From Boletus sp. NGJ (Eukaryota > Basidiomycota > Agaricomycetes > Boletales > Boletaceae), in the NCBI GenBank assembly GCA_019096195.1, contig JAGTXK010000103.1:1-64000 (forward strand): a DNA stretch of 64,000 nucleotides. Reading direction: 5' to 3'. Both the position numbers and the translations under genes were made by a program. The notes beneath the pieces are model-generated. The model was given only the letters and a program-made list of their open reading frames with translations, did not search any database and was not told where the DNA came from. Shown here piece by piece: positions 12,273 to 23,407 of this stretch; position 1 is the stretch's first letter; each line of letters begins with the position of its first letter.

Positions 12273-13202
12273 ATGGTTGAAATTAAAGCTGCCCTGCCTG
12301 AGGAGTTCTCAGGGGAGACAAATAATGCCAAGAGATGGCTCATGGCTATGGAAGGATACTTCCATCTAGGAGACGCAGAGAAGTTCACTGAGGAAGCCAA
12401 GAGGCTAATCCTATTGAACCAGATGTCCAAGGGAAGAGGAAAAGTGTTTGCAGAAGCCTGGCTGACCAGGCTACTCAACAACACCGTGCCACTTGCAGAC
12501 AAATCCTATAATGAAATCAAGAAAGCCTTCACCCTCACCTTCACCCCCCACAACACTAGCAACCTAGCAATGGCAGAACTAGGGTCCCACTGGCAAAACA
12601 CTTGGGATCCGAAGGGATTCGACCAATTCATTTCCCAGTTCTCACTGCTAGTGGTTCGCTCAGAACTACAAGAATTCCATTCCATCCTTGAATTCTTCCT
12701 TAGGGGAATTGATCCAAACATTGCCCGGCAGTTGGTCAACAGCAAGACCTTCCAAAAAGCCAAGAAAATGGAAGAAGTCTATGAAGTAGCTGCCAACATC
12801 CACAGGGCATGGCAACACATTGAAGGAATACAGAAAGGACCCTTTGCATCCTTTGGAAGAGGCCAAGGAAATCACCACAATCCAAACGCAATGGACGTGG
12901 ATAGGATCACCTTGTCTCCCATCGAACGGGCCAAGCGGATGAGAGAGCAAAGATGCTTCATCTGCAACAAGATTGGGTGCAGTACCAAGAACCACCTAGG
13001 ATATCAGCCAGTTAGGAGAGAGGAATATAGGAAACCACAGGAGATGCACACCAGGGTGGTCATCACCCAAGAAATGCCACAGGATCCCCTTGACAAGTAT
13101 CTTGCAGAAGTCACCAGAAACAACAGACGAGACACAGTTCTCAGAACGCTCCAGACAGTCTACAACACGGGACTGGATGAGCAGGGACTCGTTTTGGAAT
13201 GA
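12273..13202 (+). CDS. gag-like reading frame of the Ty3/gypsy element
   Basis: This 309-codon frame lies about 460 bp inside the 5' LTR. The N-terminal two thirds read as a retrotransposon gag domain (LPEEFSGETNNAKRWL near the start, FDQFISQF in the middle). A Cys/His zinc knuckle beginning CFICNK lies near residue 230. It is part of the retroelement fossil and is not a host gene. Confidence 0.85.
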   Translation: MVEIKAALPEEFSGETNNAKRWLMAMEGYFHLGDAEKFTEEAKRLILLNQMSKGRGKVFAEAWLTRLLNNTVPLADKSYNEIKKAFTLTFTPHNTSNLAMAELGSHWQNTWDPKGFDQFISQFSLLVVRSELQEFHSILEFFLRGIDPNIARQLVNSKTFQKAKKMEEVYEVAANIHRAWQHIEGIQKGPFASFGRGQGNHHNPNAMDVDRITLSPIERAKRMREQRCFICNKIGCSTKNHLGYQPVRREEYRKPQEMHTRVVITQEMPQDPLDKYLAEVTRNNRRDTVLRTLQTVYNTGLDEQGLVLE

Positions 13203-13225
13203 GTACATGAAGCTGCCACAAAGGA

Positions 13226-16200
13226 ATGGGAAGAGAACGTCAACTCTCTTGCCCTAGGACCTGCTATGCAAATTCCCCCTTCTCCCACAGACCAAACATC
13301 TTTTTAGGTGGAAGAGATGTACCAACGTCATCCTCTTCCTACACAATTGCCCCTGTATTTATTTCTGGATCGAAGAGTAATTCTACTTGTATTCCTCTCT
13401 CGATCTGGAAGCAGGATGGCAAAATCGTTGGAACACAAGCCTTAATCAATAGTGGGGCAACAGGATGCTTCATCTCAAGACACGCGGTGGAGAAAATGGG
13501 GTTACCCACATGGAAGCTGGACAACCCGGTCCGAGCTTGGAACGTCGATGGAACCCAAAACCAGTCTGGAACCATCAAAGAAAGGACCAACATCATGTTG
13601 GATTACAGAGGCATACGAGAACAGCGGAATCTCTATGTCCTCAATTGTGGCAAGGATGAAGTCATCTTAGGACTTCCATGGCTCAGGGCAGTGAACCCTG
13701 ATATCAATTGGACGGAAGGATGGGTAACAATAATGCCGTCTTCCTATTGGTGGACTCAAGGTGATCCACTGGGAACACTTGAACAGCGATACCTGCTGAG
13801 GTATCTGGAACACGACAAAAGGGAGTACGTGCAGGACAGACTCTACGAGACCTTTCACCACTGGACACCCTTGCAATGGGCCAAATTCTTCAATGCACAC
13901 AGGGATGTACCAGAGTTTGTCATCAAGAGGACCACTCTGTCTACTGAGATCACCCAACAGGCGCAGAAGACAAAGAGTGTATTATCAAATGCGTTCAAAG
14001 AATACGAAGACGTCTTCATGGAGAAGACAATCACCAAGCTACCTCCCTCTAGGCAATATGACCACGCCATCGAGTTAAAGGACTCATTTATTCTAAAACG
14101 AGCCAAGGCGTACCCTCTCAATCCATTGGAACAACAGGCGTGCCGGGAATTCATTACTGAACATCTCAAAACTGGGAAGATATCACCATCAAAATCTCCC
14201 CAGGCTGCTCCTTTCTTCTTTGTATAGAAGAAGGATGGGAAACTCCATCCCTGCCAAGACTATCAATACCTTAACAGCCACACGATCAAGAACACCTACC
14301 CCCTCCCCTTAATTTCCGACCTTCTGGACAAATTAAAGGGATCATCAATTTTCACTAAATTCAACATATGATGAGGCTACAACAACATCTTGATCAAACC
14401 AGAGGATCGATGGAAGGCGGCCTTTCTCACCCCGTTTCGGGCTATTCGAGCCAAATGTCATGTTCTTCAGAATGTGCAACTCCCCAGCAACGTTCCAAGT
14501 GTTTATGGACGATCTCTTTGAAGATTACATTGCAGAGGAATGGTTGGTGATATACATGGACAATCTGTTGATTCACTCCTTAGATCAGACAACTCACGAT
14601 GAAAGGACACGGAAGGTCCTAGAACACTTCCGACAGCATGAAATGTACCTCAAATTGGAGAAGTGTACCTTTTCAGCCAAAGAAGTTGAATATCTCAGGA
14701 TGATCGTAGGGAAGGACGGAGTCCAGATGGACTCAGTCAAACTCAATGCCATCAAATAGTGGAAACCCCCGGTGAATGTGAAGAATGTACAGTCCTTCCT
14801 TGGATTCTACAATTTTTACAGGAAGTTCATTGAAACGATCACTTATTATACCACCTACTTATTAGCACTCCTACCTACACTCTTGCACCACCTACAGACA
14901 ATACACTCGCCTATCGCTCACCAACCTCCATCCTAGCCATACCCCACACACACCTAGAGTAGTCACTTGTCGTATCCCCCCTCATACGATACACCACACG
15001 ACCGCATACACCCACGTACACTTTCACTAGTTGTACCCTCGTTGTGACCGTTACACTACGACACCAAGTAGCCCCACGGCTAAACCCCGGCCTCACGGCC
15101 ACAAGCAAGGCCTGCACGCCTATAAACTACGCCTCCCCCTGTGGATCTACCTGACGCAGCGCTCGGTAGCCACATCACGTGACATAATGCCGTACGATGA
15201 CAGAAACCCCTCTGTCACGTATATGCTCATTACATGCACGCCCCCCGTAGACCATACCTGACGCAGAGCTCAGTACGCTACACAAGTACTAATCAGGAGC
15301 CCACCTCCAGATCCTCGAACCCCCGCTCGCCCCAATCCCTGGCTCACGCCATAGATCACGCCCGACGCTATCCCACGATACCGTCCCCAAGTACTAATCA
15401 AGCCCACGCTAGATTAACCCAAGTACTGATCAGGCAGACGTCAGATCACAACCCCTAGACAAGACCCGATCTATCACCCGATACGATCCCATCTCGATAC
15501 CCGATCCAACGATCACCCTATGTGATGCCTTATGCATCACTCTTCCATTTCCCTTCTCGTCTCCGTTCCTATCTATTAGCTCCCCTTAGATATATCACAC
15601 GTAGCCATGCCCAGAGCGTTCCGGACTACCATTTCACTTACATGCATATACCACACGCATCTCATTCCATTGTTTCCCCTTTTCGCCATTGGACACTAAC
15701 ATTTCCTCGTTCCTGTGATGTCATACCCAGTACCCTACGACGTCATAGCATAGCACGGTCCGTGCGCCACTATCGGCAGTATATAAGTAGCCGGTAGAGT
15801 ACCATGTTTCCCCCTAGCCTTGAAATTGCCCTTCTCTCTGTCGCATATTGCTTTAGTTAGCAATGCTTCAGATATTGGGTCTAGGTTTCTTTCTTTCGTT
15901 CATTGCAAGTTCCTTTTATTCATCCCCTCCTTTTCCAACATCACACGTCCTTTGCTGGACCTCACAAAGCAAATGACGACCTGGTCCTGGGGATCGCTTC
16001 AAGAAAAATCATTCAGAACCTTACAAGCGGCATTCATCAAGAAACCTGTCCTCGCCTTCCCAGATACTTCAAAACCCTTCACCCTCATGATGGACGCCTC
16101 ACTCACGGCGTCAGGAGCAGTACTCATGCAAAATAATGATAATGGAGATATGCAACTGTGTGGCTATCTCTCAGAGACATTCTCTCCGGTGGAGAGAAAC

Positions 16201-17985
16201 TACGACATCTATGACAGGGAACTGCTGGCTGTCATACGAGGTTTAAAAGAATGGTGGCAATACCTCCTTGGATCTCCCCACCCCATAACAGTGTTGACTG
16301 ACCACAAGAACTTGACATTCTTCAAGGAACCCCGTCAACTATCCTGAAGACAAGCACGGTGGCTCTTGTTCCTCCAAGACTATGACATGGTCTACACAAG
16401 CCCTACCAGGAACAAAAATGGCCCCCGCAGATGCATTGTCTCGTCAGGACGAAATCAATACTTCCAAGAATAATGAAGATGTGCAACTCCTCCCATCTGA
16501 TGCATTCAACTACCAAGTACGATTGATTGACCTAGCATTGGCCAAGAAAATCAAAGGATCTGCCCAGAAAGATCCATTGGTACTCTCCGCTTTAGAATGC
16601 ATAGGACAAGGAGAACCTCTCTTCACCAGATCCAACGTGGAAGACTGGACCTTTGACAATGGCAACCTCTACTACGAAAACCGGATGTATATCCCTGGCC
16701 CAGCTCGACAGGAGTTGGTCTCCTCCATACATTCCTCCTTCGAGGGAGGACATGGTGGACACCTTCATACAACTCAACTCCTAGCCAAGGACTACTGGTG
16801 GCCCAGACTGACTACATTCGTCCACAAGTACATTGCTGGTTATGCCATCTGCCAGAGCAACAAGGTCCAAACACACCCTACGGGCCCCTGGTCACCCCCC
16901 TAGCCTTCCAAACCCCCCTAGCCTTCCAAGGACACCACCCTTTCCAAAATCTTTCGGTGGATTTGATCACCAACCTACCCCCAGTGGGGGGTTTCAATTC
17001 AGTCATGGTCGTGGTAGACCATGGGCTTAGTAAGGGGGTAATTCTCACCCCTTGCACAAAAACGGTGGACATGGTTGGTATAGCCCGTCTTTTCTTCAAA
17101 AAGGTCTTCCTATGGTACAGTTTACATGATAAACTGGTCTCTGATCATGGTCCACAATTTGCATCTGCATTCGCTCAGGAGCTCGCCAGACTCCTGAACT
17201 ACAATGTCACCCTCTCCATGGCCTACCATCCACAAACGGATGGCGAAATGGAATGATATAACCAAGAACTAGAAACCTACCTACAGATATTCTGTGATGG
17301 CCAACCACAGAAGTGGTTGGAATTACTACCTATGGTGGTGTTCGCCCACAACTCTGCAACCCACTCGGTCACCAGAAAATCACCCTTCTCCTTGATCCTT
17401 GGATATGAACCAAGAGCATATCCTCCCATCGGGAAAACCTTCCTACCAGCCCTGGAGGAGAGACTCTCTTCTCTAGAAGAATCAAGAAAGGAAGCAGAAG
17501 CAGCACACAAACTGGCACAACTACGCATGAAGGAGAGAGTCCACTCTCGCTTCAAACCCTGGAAACTCAGAGATAATGTATGGTTGGATGCCAAAAACCT
17601 AAAACTCCAGGTCTCCTCTCGAAAACTATCACCTAAACGAACTGGACCATTTAAAATCACTCAAGTGGTATCCTCCGTGGCATTCCAACTCAAGTTGCCG
17701 AAACAGTGGAAGATCCACAATGTGTTCCATGCATCCCTACTTTCCCCATATCGGGAAACCACGGAACATGGTCCTAATTTCACTCAACCACCACTGGAAC
17801 TCGTCAGAACTGAAAAGGAATATGAAATAGACAGCATCATCAACCATCGGAGAAAACTGGGACAAAGGCAGTATCTGACACACTGGAAAGGATATTCTGC
17901 AGCAGAACGAACTTGGGAACCAGAGGCCAATCTTGGAAATGCCAAGGAGATACTCCAGGAATATAAAAGACGACTCAGACTCTGA
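13226..17985 (+). mobile_element. pol region: protease, RT, RNase H, integrase, chromodomain
   Basis: Domains in order on the plus strand: an aspartic protease-like block near 13,440-13,690; reverse transcriptase from about 14,030 to 14,830; RNase H at about 15,960-16,400 (ELLAVIRGLKEWWQYLLG); an integrase zinc-binding domain near 16,730-16,870; the integrase core near 16,940-17,260; and a chromodomain at about 17,815-17,970 (LTHWKGYSAAERTWEP). The order and chromodomain are those of Ty3/gypsy chromoviruses. It is a broken fossil with several breaks and is split by the solo LTR at 14,831-15,918. Confidence 0.9.
14831..15918 (+). mobile_element. Solo LTR, family 2, inserted in the gypsy pol region
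   Basis: The 1,088-bp element begins TGAAACGATCAC and ends CTTTTA. The 5-bp target duplication TTCAT lies at 14,826-14,830 and 15,919-15,923. A second copy in the opposite orientation is at 20,840-21,924. A TATA-like stretch (GTATATAAGTAG) is near 15,779. There is no internal coding region, so it is a solo LTR left by LTR-LTR recombination. It must be younger than the element it interrupts. Its sequence is CpG-rich, unlike the older relics. Confidence 0.9.
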
Positions 17986-18144
17986 GACAAGCCCATGCAC
18001 CAAGATAACACCTCCCTCTTCATCCTGCTTGCCCGCATATCTACTGCCCCTATCACCACGCCTGGTAGATGACTCTCACCCCTCTTTCTGTACGCCTCAA
18101 CAGACTCTCCCCCACCCACCATCGGAATCTCTATGCTGTAATTC

Positions 18145-19125
18145 TTGATGACCCCGTCACAATCCAGACCCTCCAGACCATCCCCTTCTTCTCCTGCGAC
18201 GACTCACTCATCCAACTCGTTGCCCTCTATAGATCTTATTCCTCACTTCGATCTCTTCTCTCCCGGCCCTATGGGAACTTGGCAGGTCCCTATGACTCCA
18301 ATGCCCAACAGACCGCCGAAGAAGAAAGGGCAATGGAAGGGATCCTCAAGATTCACAAACTTGTTCTCGACCTCCTTGTCATCAAGGGATTCAACTATTC
18401 CCTCACCCTTTTACCCATTAACACCCATGATCACCTCCTCCACCCCACCATCCTCTCTGGAGAACTTCATCAGAATCAGAAGCATTAACAGAGTTGATAG
18501 AGACCCTCCAGAAACACAGAGAGCCCAGTCCTCCGATGACACCGTTGTTGCCTCCCCTTCCTCCACACATCCCAATCCCTCCTCCCGAGGAACCTCCCCA
18601 GTACCAGTCCTCCCAGTTCCTCCCCCAGCTGTTTCCCGACCCACCAGGACCCTCTGCCGATGGGGAGCCATGGTGTTCTCAGTTGGCCTTCCCTTTCGCC
18701 CCAATGACCAAGGTCTTCTTCACACATTGGGAGACTCTACAATAAGAAGCCCTACTCCTTCCTCCATTCCCATTCCTGGGGCCGCCACAAATGCCTCTTC
18801 TACCAGCTATTCCAACTTAATGGCTAGTCATCCCAATCCCCTGCCTGGCACCAGATTGCCTCATAACCATCGAGCTCCCCTTACCGGCATCCGCTGTTAC
18901 GAATGCAGACGTCAAGGTCACCTTTGGCCCACCTGCCCCCAGTATCATTGCCCCTACTGTCAGGTGGTTGCCCTCAACCATCCACAGTATGCTTGCTCAC
19001 GAAGAACTTGCACATACTGTGGGGGACGAGGACACGGCTATCAGATGTGTCCCAGCCACGGAGTCTTCAATGACTCCTGGGATCTTACCAACTATGAGGA
19101 GAACGAGGGAGATCAGAGTTCTTGA
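18145..19125 (+). CDS. Third reading frame of the gypsy element, zinc-knuckle protein
   Basis: This 326-codon frame starts about 160 bp after the chromodomain and ends about 30 bp before the 3' LTR. The N-terminal two thirds are rich in Pro, Ser and Thr. The C-terminal 80 residues hold closely spaced Cys/His clusters (CYECRRQGHLWPTCPQYHC, then CPYC, and CTYCGGRGHGYQMCPSH) that look like zinc knuckles. Most Ty3/gypsy elements have no such frame after pol. It may be a nucleic-acid-binding accessory frame or a captured sequence. Its function is unknown. Confidence 0.65.
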   Translation: MMTPSQSRPSRPSPSSPATTHSSNSLPSIDLIPHFDLFSPGPMGTWQVPMTPMPNRPPKKKGQWKGSSRFTNLFSTSLSSRDSTIPSPFYPLTPMITSSTPPSSLENFIRIRSINRVDRDPPETQRAQSSDDTVVASPSSTHPNPSSRGTSPVPVLPVPPPAVSRPTRTLCRWGAMVFSVGLPFRPNDQGLLHTLGDSTIRSPTPSSIPIPGAATNASSTSYSNLMASHPNPLPGTRLPHNHRAPLTGIRCYECRRQGHLWPTCPQYHCPYCQVVALNHPQYACSRRTCTYCGGRGHGYQMCPSHGVFNDSWDLTNYEENEGDQSS

Positions 19126-19155
19126 GATGGAACTTCAAGACTACGAGAAGGGTAA

Positions 19156-20167
19156 TGTTACAGTTACTGAAGGGGGTACATCTTTTCCCCTTCCTTCACC
19201 CCCTGTAGGACTATGGAATGACCTATTCTTTCGACTCAGATCAGGGATTCCCCCGCGACACCAACTCAGGCATTGCCCCATCCGGAACCTCCTTTCTAGG
19301 AAGTTATCCATAACTCCCTTTTCAGGAACCTACCCATTTGGTATGGACACCACCTCTCTTATTTCATTTGATATATGCTCTCTTCCTTCTTGATCCGATC
19401 ATAGACATTATCTCCTTGGCTATGCTCTCTTGCACATAGCCTCGTATTCCCAACTTCCCATTTTGACTCATGCCTTGATCCGTTTATAGTAATCTTTCGT
19501 CTATGACTACGATTACTATATTCGTTACGAAGCCTGCCCTAGATGGGTAAGGCCTATAAATAGCGATGCAGGCCCTTCATGTAACTCTAACCTAGATCTA
19601 CACTCCTTCCCGTGTAATCTACCTGCTTCTCCCACTAAAGGTTCCACTTCACCTCAGAAGCCTTCTCCCGCGTTCTGGAGGTGATCACCCTTGTGCTCGT
19701 GATTACCCCTCTCATCACTTTGCACTTGTGTACTGTCATTGCCATTACAGGCTTCTAAAGCTTCGGCAACTCCAATGACCAACAAGTGGTTGGTCGTCGT
19801 CAGTTAGGACTCCACCACTGACCCAGCAAGACCAGGACTCTGCCACCGGCAATTCATAAAGCCCAGGACTCCGCCACCGGCATCAGGCCCCATAAGCCCA
19901 GAAGATTAGCTGATGGAAGGCAACTATCTCTGGCCTGTGCATACGGTCTGCCCATCCTTCATGAAGGGTTGCGCCACTGTGGTAAATCCAAGACTCCACC
20001 ATTGATCGTAGAGGTAATGACAGGACTCTACGTAAAGCTAGCAGTTGGTCCCCAGTCAGAGGAAACCTTGGGCCTCTGGAGGTAGATATTTCCCTCAAGT
20101 CCTGCTAGTCCAGTAATCCAACAGGGGGATTATACAGGAACGTGTCATATTGTTACCCGGCGTAACA
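19156..20167 (+). repeat. 3' LTR of the Ty3/gypsy element
   Basis: The 1,012-bp repeat runs from TGTTACAGTTAC to CCCGGCGTAACA. It aligns with the 5' LTR over its full length. The difference in length comes largely from an additional internal unit near 19,850-19,900. Confidence 0.9.
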
Positions 20168-20325
20168 CACACTACCTCATATCAGGGCTCCTTCAATCTG
20201 CTCAACAAGTTCTTTAGTGTCTTTCTTGTCCTCCCACCACTTGGACAACTACTAGTATAGCCTTTTGATGCCTCCACCTTCCCCTGCCTGGTCATCAGAT
20301 TTGTCATTACCTTCATCCAATCTTA

Positions 20326-22342
20326 AACAAGTGACACATTCCCAAGTAATCAACCCTATGTGATTACTGGACTAGCTGGACTTGAGGGGAAAATACCTCC
20401 CAAGGCCCAATGATTCCTCGGACTGGGGACTGACAGCTAGCTTTAATGTAGAGCCTCCCTTGGGGTTGGAGCTACTATTCTATGACTGATGTTGGAGTCT
20501 CAAACTTTGAGAATGGTGGCACAATCTGAAGGAAGGGCAGACCAATCCTATACGGGGTCAGTGGTGGAGTCCTAACCAATATGAGTACCAGTGGGGGAGT
20601 CCTGGATTTACTGTGCTGCCAGTGGTGGAGTCCTGGACTTACACAGGCCAACCTCTGTTGGCGTTGGAGTTGCCATCTAGCAATGCGAGCAGACGGAAAC
20701 AAGGCCACACAAGTGCAAAGTGATGAGTAGGATGATCACAAGCACTGTGGTGATCACCTCCAGAGCAGGCACAGACTTCTGAGGTGAAGTGGAACCGAGA
20801 GCTGGGAGAGCTGGTAGATTACACAGGAAGTTGTATAGATGAAAGGGACTTGCAATGAATGAAAGAAAGAAACCTAGACCTAATATCTGAAGCGTTGCTA
20901 ACTAAAGCAATATGCGACAGAGAGAAAGGCAATTTCAAGGCTAGGAGAAACATGGTACTCTACTGGCTACTTATATACTACTGGTAGTGGTGCATGGACC
21001 GTGCTGTGCTATGACATCGTAGGGTACTGGGTATGGCATCACAGGAACGAGGAAATGTTAGTGTCCAATGGCAAAAGGGAGAAGCAATGGAATGAGATGC
21101 GTGTGGTATGCGCATGTAGGTGAAAGGTAGTCCGGAACGCTCTAGGCGTGGCTACGTGTGATATATCTAAAGAGGAAACTAAATAGGAATGGAGACAAGG
21201 GGGGAAATGAGAGAGTGATACATAAGGCATCGCATAGGGTGATCGTTGGATCTGGTATCAAGACGGGATCGTATCGGGTGATAGATCGGGTCTTGTCTAG
21301 GGGTTGGGATCTGACGTTCGCCTGATCAGTACTTGGGTTAATCTAGCGTGGGCTTGATTAGTACTTGGTGGCGGTATCGTGGGATAGCGTTGGGCATGAT
21401 CTATGGCGTGAGCCATGGATCGGGGTGAGCGGGGAGTCGGGGATCTGGAGGTGGGCTCCTGATTAGTACTTGTGTAGCGTACCGAGCTCTGTGTCAGGTA
21501 CTGTCTACGGGGGGCGTGCGCGTAACGAGCGTATACGTGACAGAGGGGTTTCTGTCATCGTACGGCGTTATGTCACGTGGTGTGGCTACCGAGTGCTGCA
21601 TCAGGTAGGTCCACAGGGGGTGGTGTAGTTTATAGGCATGCAGGCCTTGCTTGTGGCTGTGAAGCCGGGGGTTTAGCCATGAGGCTACTTGGTGTCGTAG
21701 TGTAGTGGCTATGGCGAGGGTACAACTAGTGAAAGTGTACGTAGGTGTGGTCGATGGTGTGGTGTACCATATGGGGGAGGATACAACGAGCGACTACTCT
21801 AGGTGTATGCGTGGTGAGGCTAGGGTGGAGGTTGGTTGTAGTAGGTGAGTGTATCGTCTGTAGGTAGTGCAAAAGTGTGGATAGAAGTGCTAATAAATAG
21901 GCAGTATAATTGGTGATCGTTTCAATAGATCTAGGTTAGAGTTACATGGAGGGCAGATGCCCATGTATATAGACCTCCCCAATCTAGGGCAGGCTTTCTA
22001 TCGTATATGGTAATATTAAGTTGTAGACAGAATATTACCATAAGAGATCAATGCATCAGTCAAATGAGGCAGTTGGAACACTAGGCTGTATACAAGAGAA
22101 CACAGCTGAGGAGGCAATGTCTATTGATCAAATCAGAGGTGAAATGCATATATGAATGAAATGGAAAAGGGGTGATGTTGTGGCCGAAACAGGTATTTTC
22201 TAGAAAGGAAGTTCTGGATGAGGTGATGCCTGTGTCAGTGTTGCAGGGGAATCCCTGGTCAGAGTTGAGAAAGAGGTCGTCCCATAGTCCTAGAGGAGGT
22301 GAAGGGAGAGAAAAAGATGTATCCCCTTCCCTAACCATAACA
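20326..22342 (-). mobile_element. Family-1-related LTR interrupted by a solo LTR
   Basis: The segments 20,326-20,839 and 21,930-22,342 together correspond to a diverged family-1 LTR in reverse orientation. Its right end, CCATAACA, lies at 22,342; the first dozen bases at the left are missing. It belongs to the same subfamily as 10,380-10,834. The solo LTR at 20,840-21,924 lies between the two segments. Confidence 0.8.
20840..21924 (-). mobile_element. Solo LTR, family 2, nested in a family-1 LTR
   Basis: The 1,085-bp element is the reverse complement of the copy at 14,831-15,918. On its own strand it runs TGAAACGATCACC...CCCTTTCA. The 5-bp target duplication ATAGA lies at 20,835-20,839 and 21,925-21,929. 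It has TG...CA ends and no coding region, so it is a solo LTR. Confidence 0.92.
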
Positions 22343-23407
22343 CCTTCAATCATCTTTCTCTTCTGAGTCATCACCCCCGCCAACACTTTCTCTCACTATA
22401 GCATTCAAGTCTGTGGACTCTGGTGAAGCAGCCCAGCCAGTGGAAGGGATTATGCTGACCACTACCTGAGGCATGCTGATGCAAGTACAGGAACACTACT
22501 TGACTTGTACTCATGTGAGGCTCACACTACAGTACCTATCTAGTGCTCTCCAGGCTATATAGTCTCTGTAACAAGCCTTGTACAATATTTCCTACAAAGT
22601 GCTTTATAGGCTACATAGCAACATAGGTTACTAAAGGCCAACCTTTTTTTTCCAGATGCTAGAATTCCAATTTCCACAGTGAGTATCCTGTCAGGCTGAT
22701 GTGCTGTCCTGCAAGTCTATGCTCATACTGTACATGGTGGTATTCTCAACATGAAGCTCTGTTTCAGCATATCGGAGAAACTGCACAAGCTGGGAAGGGG
22801 ATAGAACCAGAGGTGAGGTGGATTTTTGTGATAGATAGGTGTTATTGGAGCTGGAGCAGTCAGAGTCATGGTGGCAGATGGACTATGAGTTCCAGTGGAC
22901 AAAAGATTGGCTATTGTTTGAAGAAGAAGAACTAATGTGAGCAAGTTGATATCCAGCAGTATTCAGAGATGGCAAGGGTTGTGAACCAGCCTTCTCAGCC
23001 TGTATCTTATGTGCTAGGTGTAAAAACAGTGCCTTGTTGGCAACATTGAATAAGGGAATGTTAGGCAGCATATCCATTGTTGTCTGGCCTTCCTTCTACA
23101 GACAAAATAGATTTTTTTTGGCACAGATTTACAGTGCACAGTACTTACCAAAGCATGGACCCAGTCAAGCACCATGGCTAGAATGAGTGCAATAGTAGTA
23201 CTTGATGGTGTAATATATATAAGACAGCCATCATTATCATTCTTGTACAGATTTGTGAGCTTTATGTACCATCAAGCATGGTGCATGTCTAGATCCAACA
23301 AAGCTGATCAGGACAGCATGGGCTTGTTGAGGGTCATGTTAGAAATCACTCAAGCCACAGTAAAAAAAAAATTCAAATACATGACATCAGTAAATACAAA
23401 ATTTCAT

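Larger units (their letters stand above)
10835..20167 (+). mobile_element. Ty3/gypsy chromodomain retrotransposon with both LTRs
   Basis: Two direct LTRs (10,835-11,815 and 19,156-20,167) enclose, in order, gag with a zinc knuckle, aspartic protease, reverse transcriptase, RNase H, integrase and a C-terminal chromodomain, then a third reading frame with zinc knuckles. That order defines a chromovirus-type Ty3/gypsy element. It is a broken fossil with several breaks, and a solo LTR of another family is inserted in the pol region. In the first 105 bases the LTRs differ at about one base in ten, mostly transitions; further in they look more similar. The element is therefore old but better kept than the CpG-poor relics around it. 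The flanking 5-mers, CATAG and CACAC, do not match as a target duplication. Confidence 0.9.

Noticed and set aside
15031-15797. Several overlapping plus-strand frames of 74-91 codons
   Set aside because: They lie wholly inside the solo LTR at 14,831-15,918 and its copy at 20,840-21,924 does not keep them.
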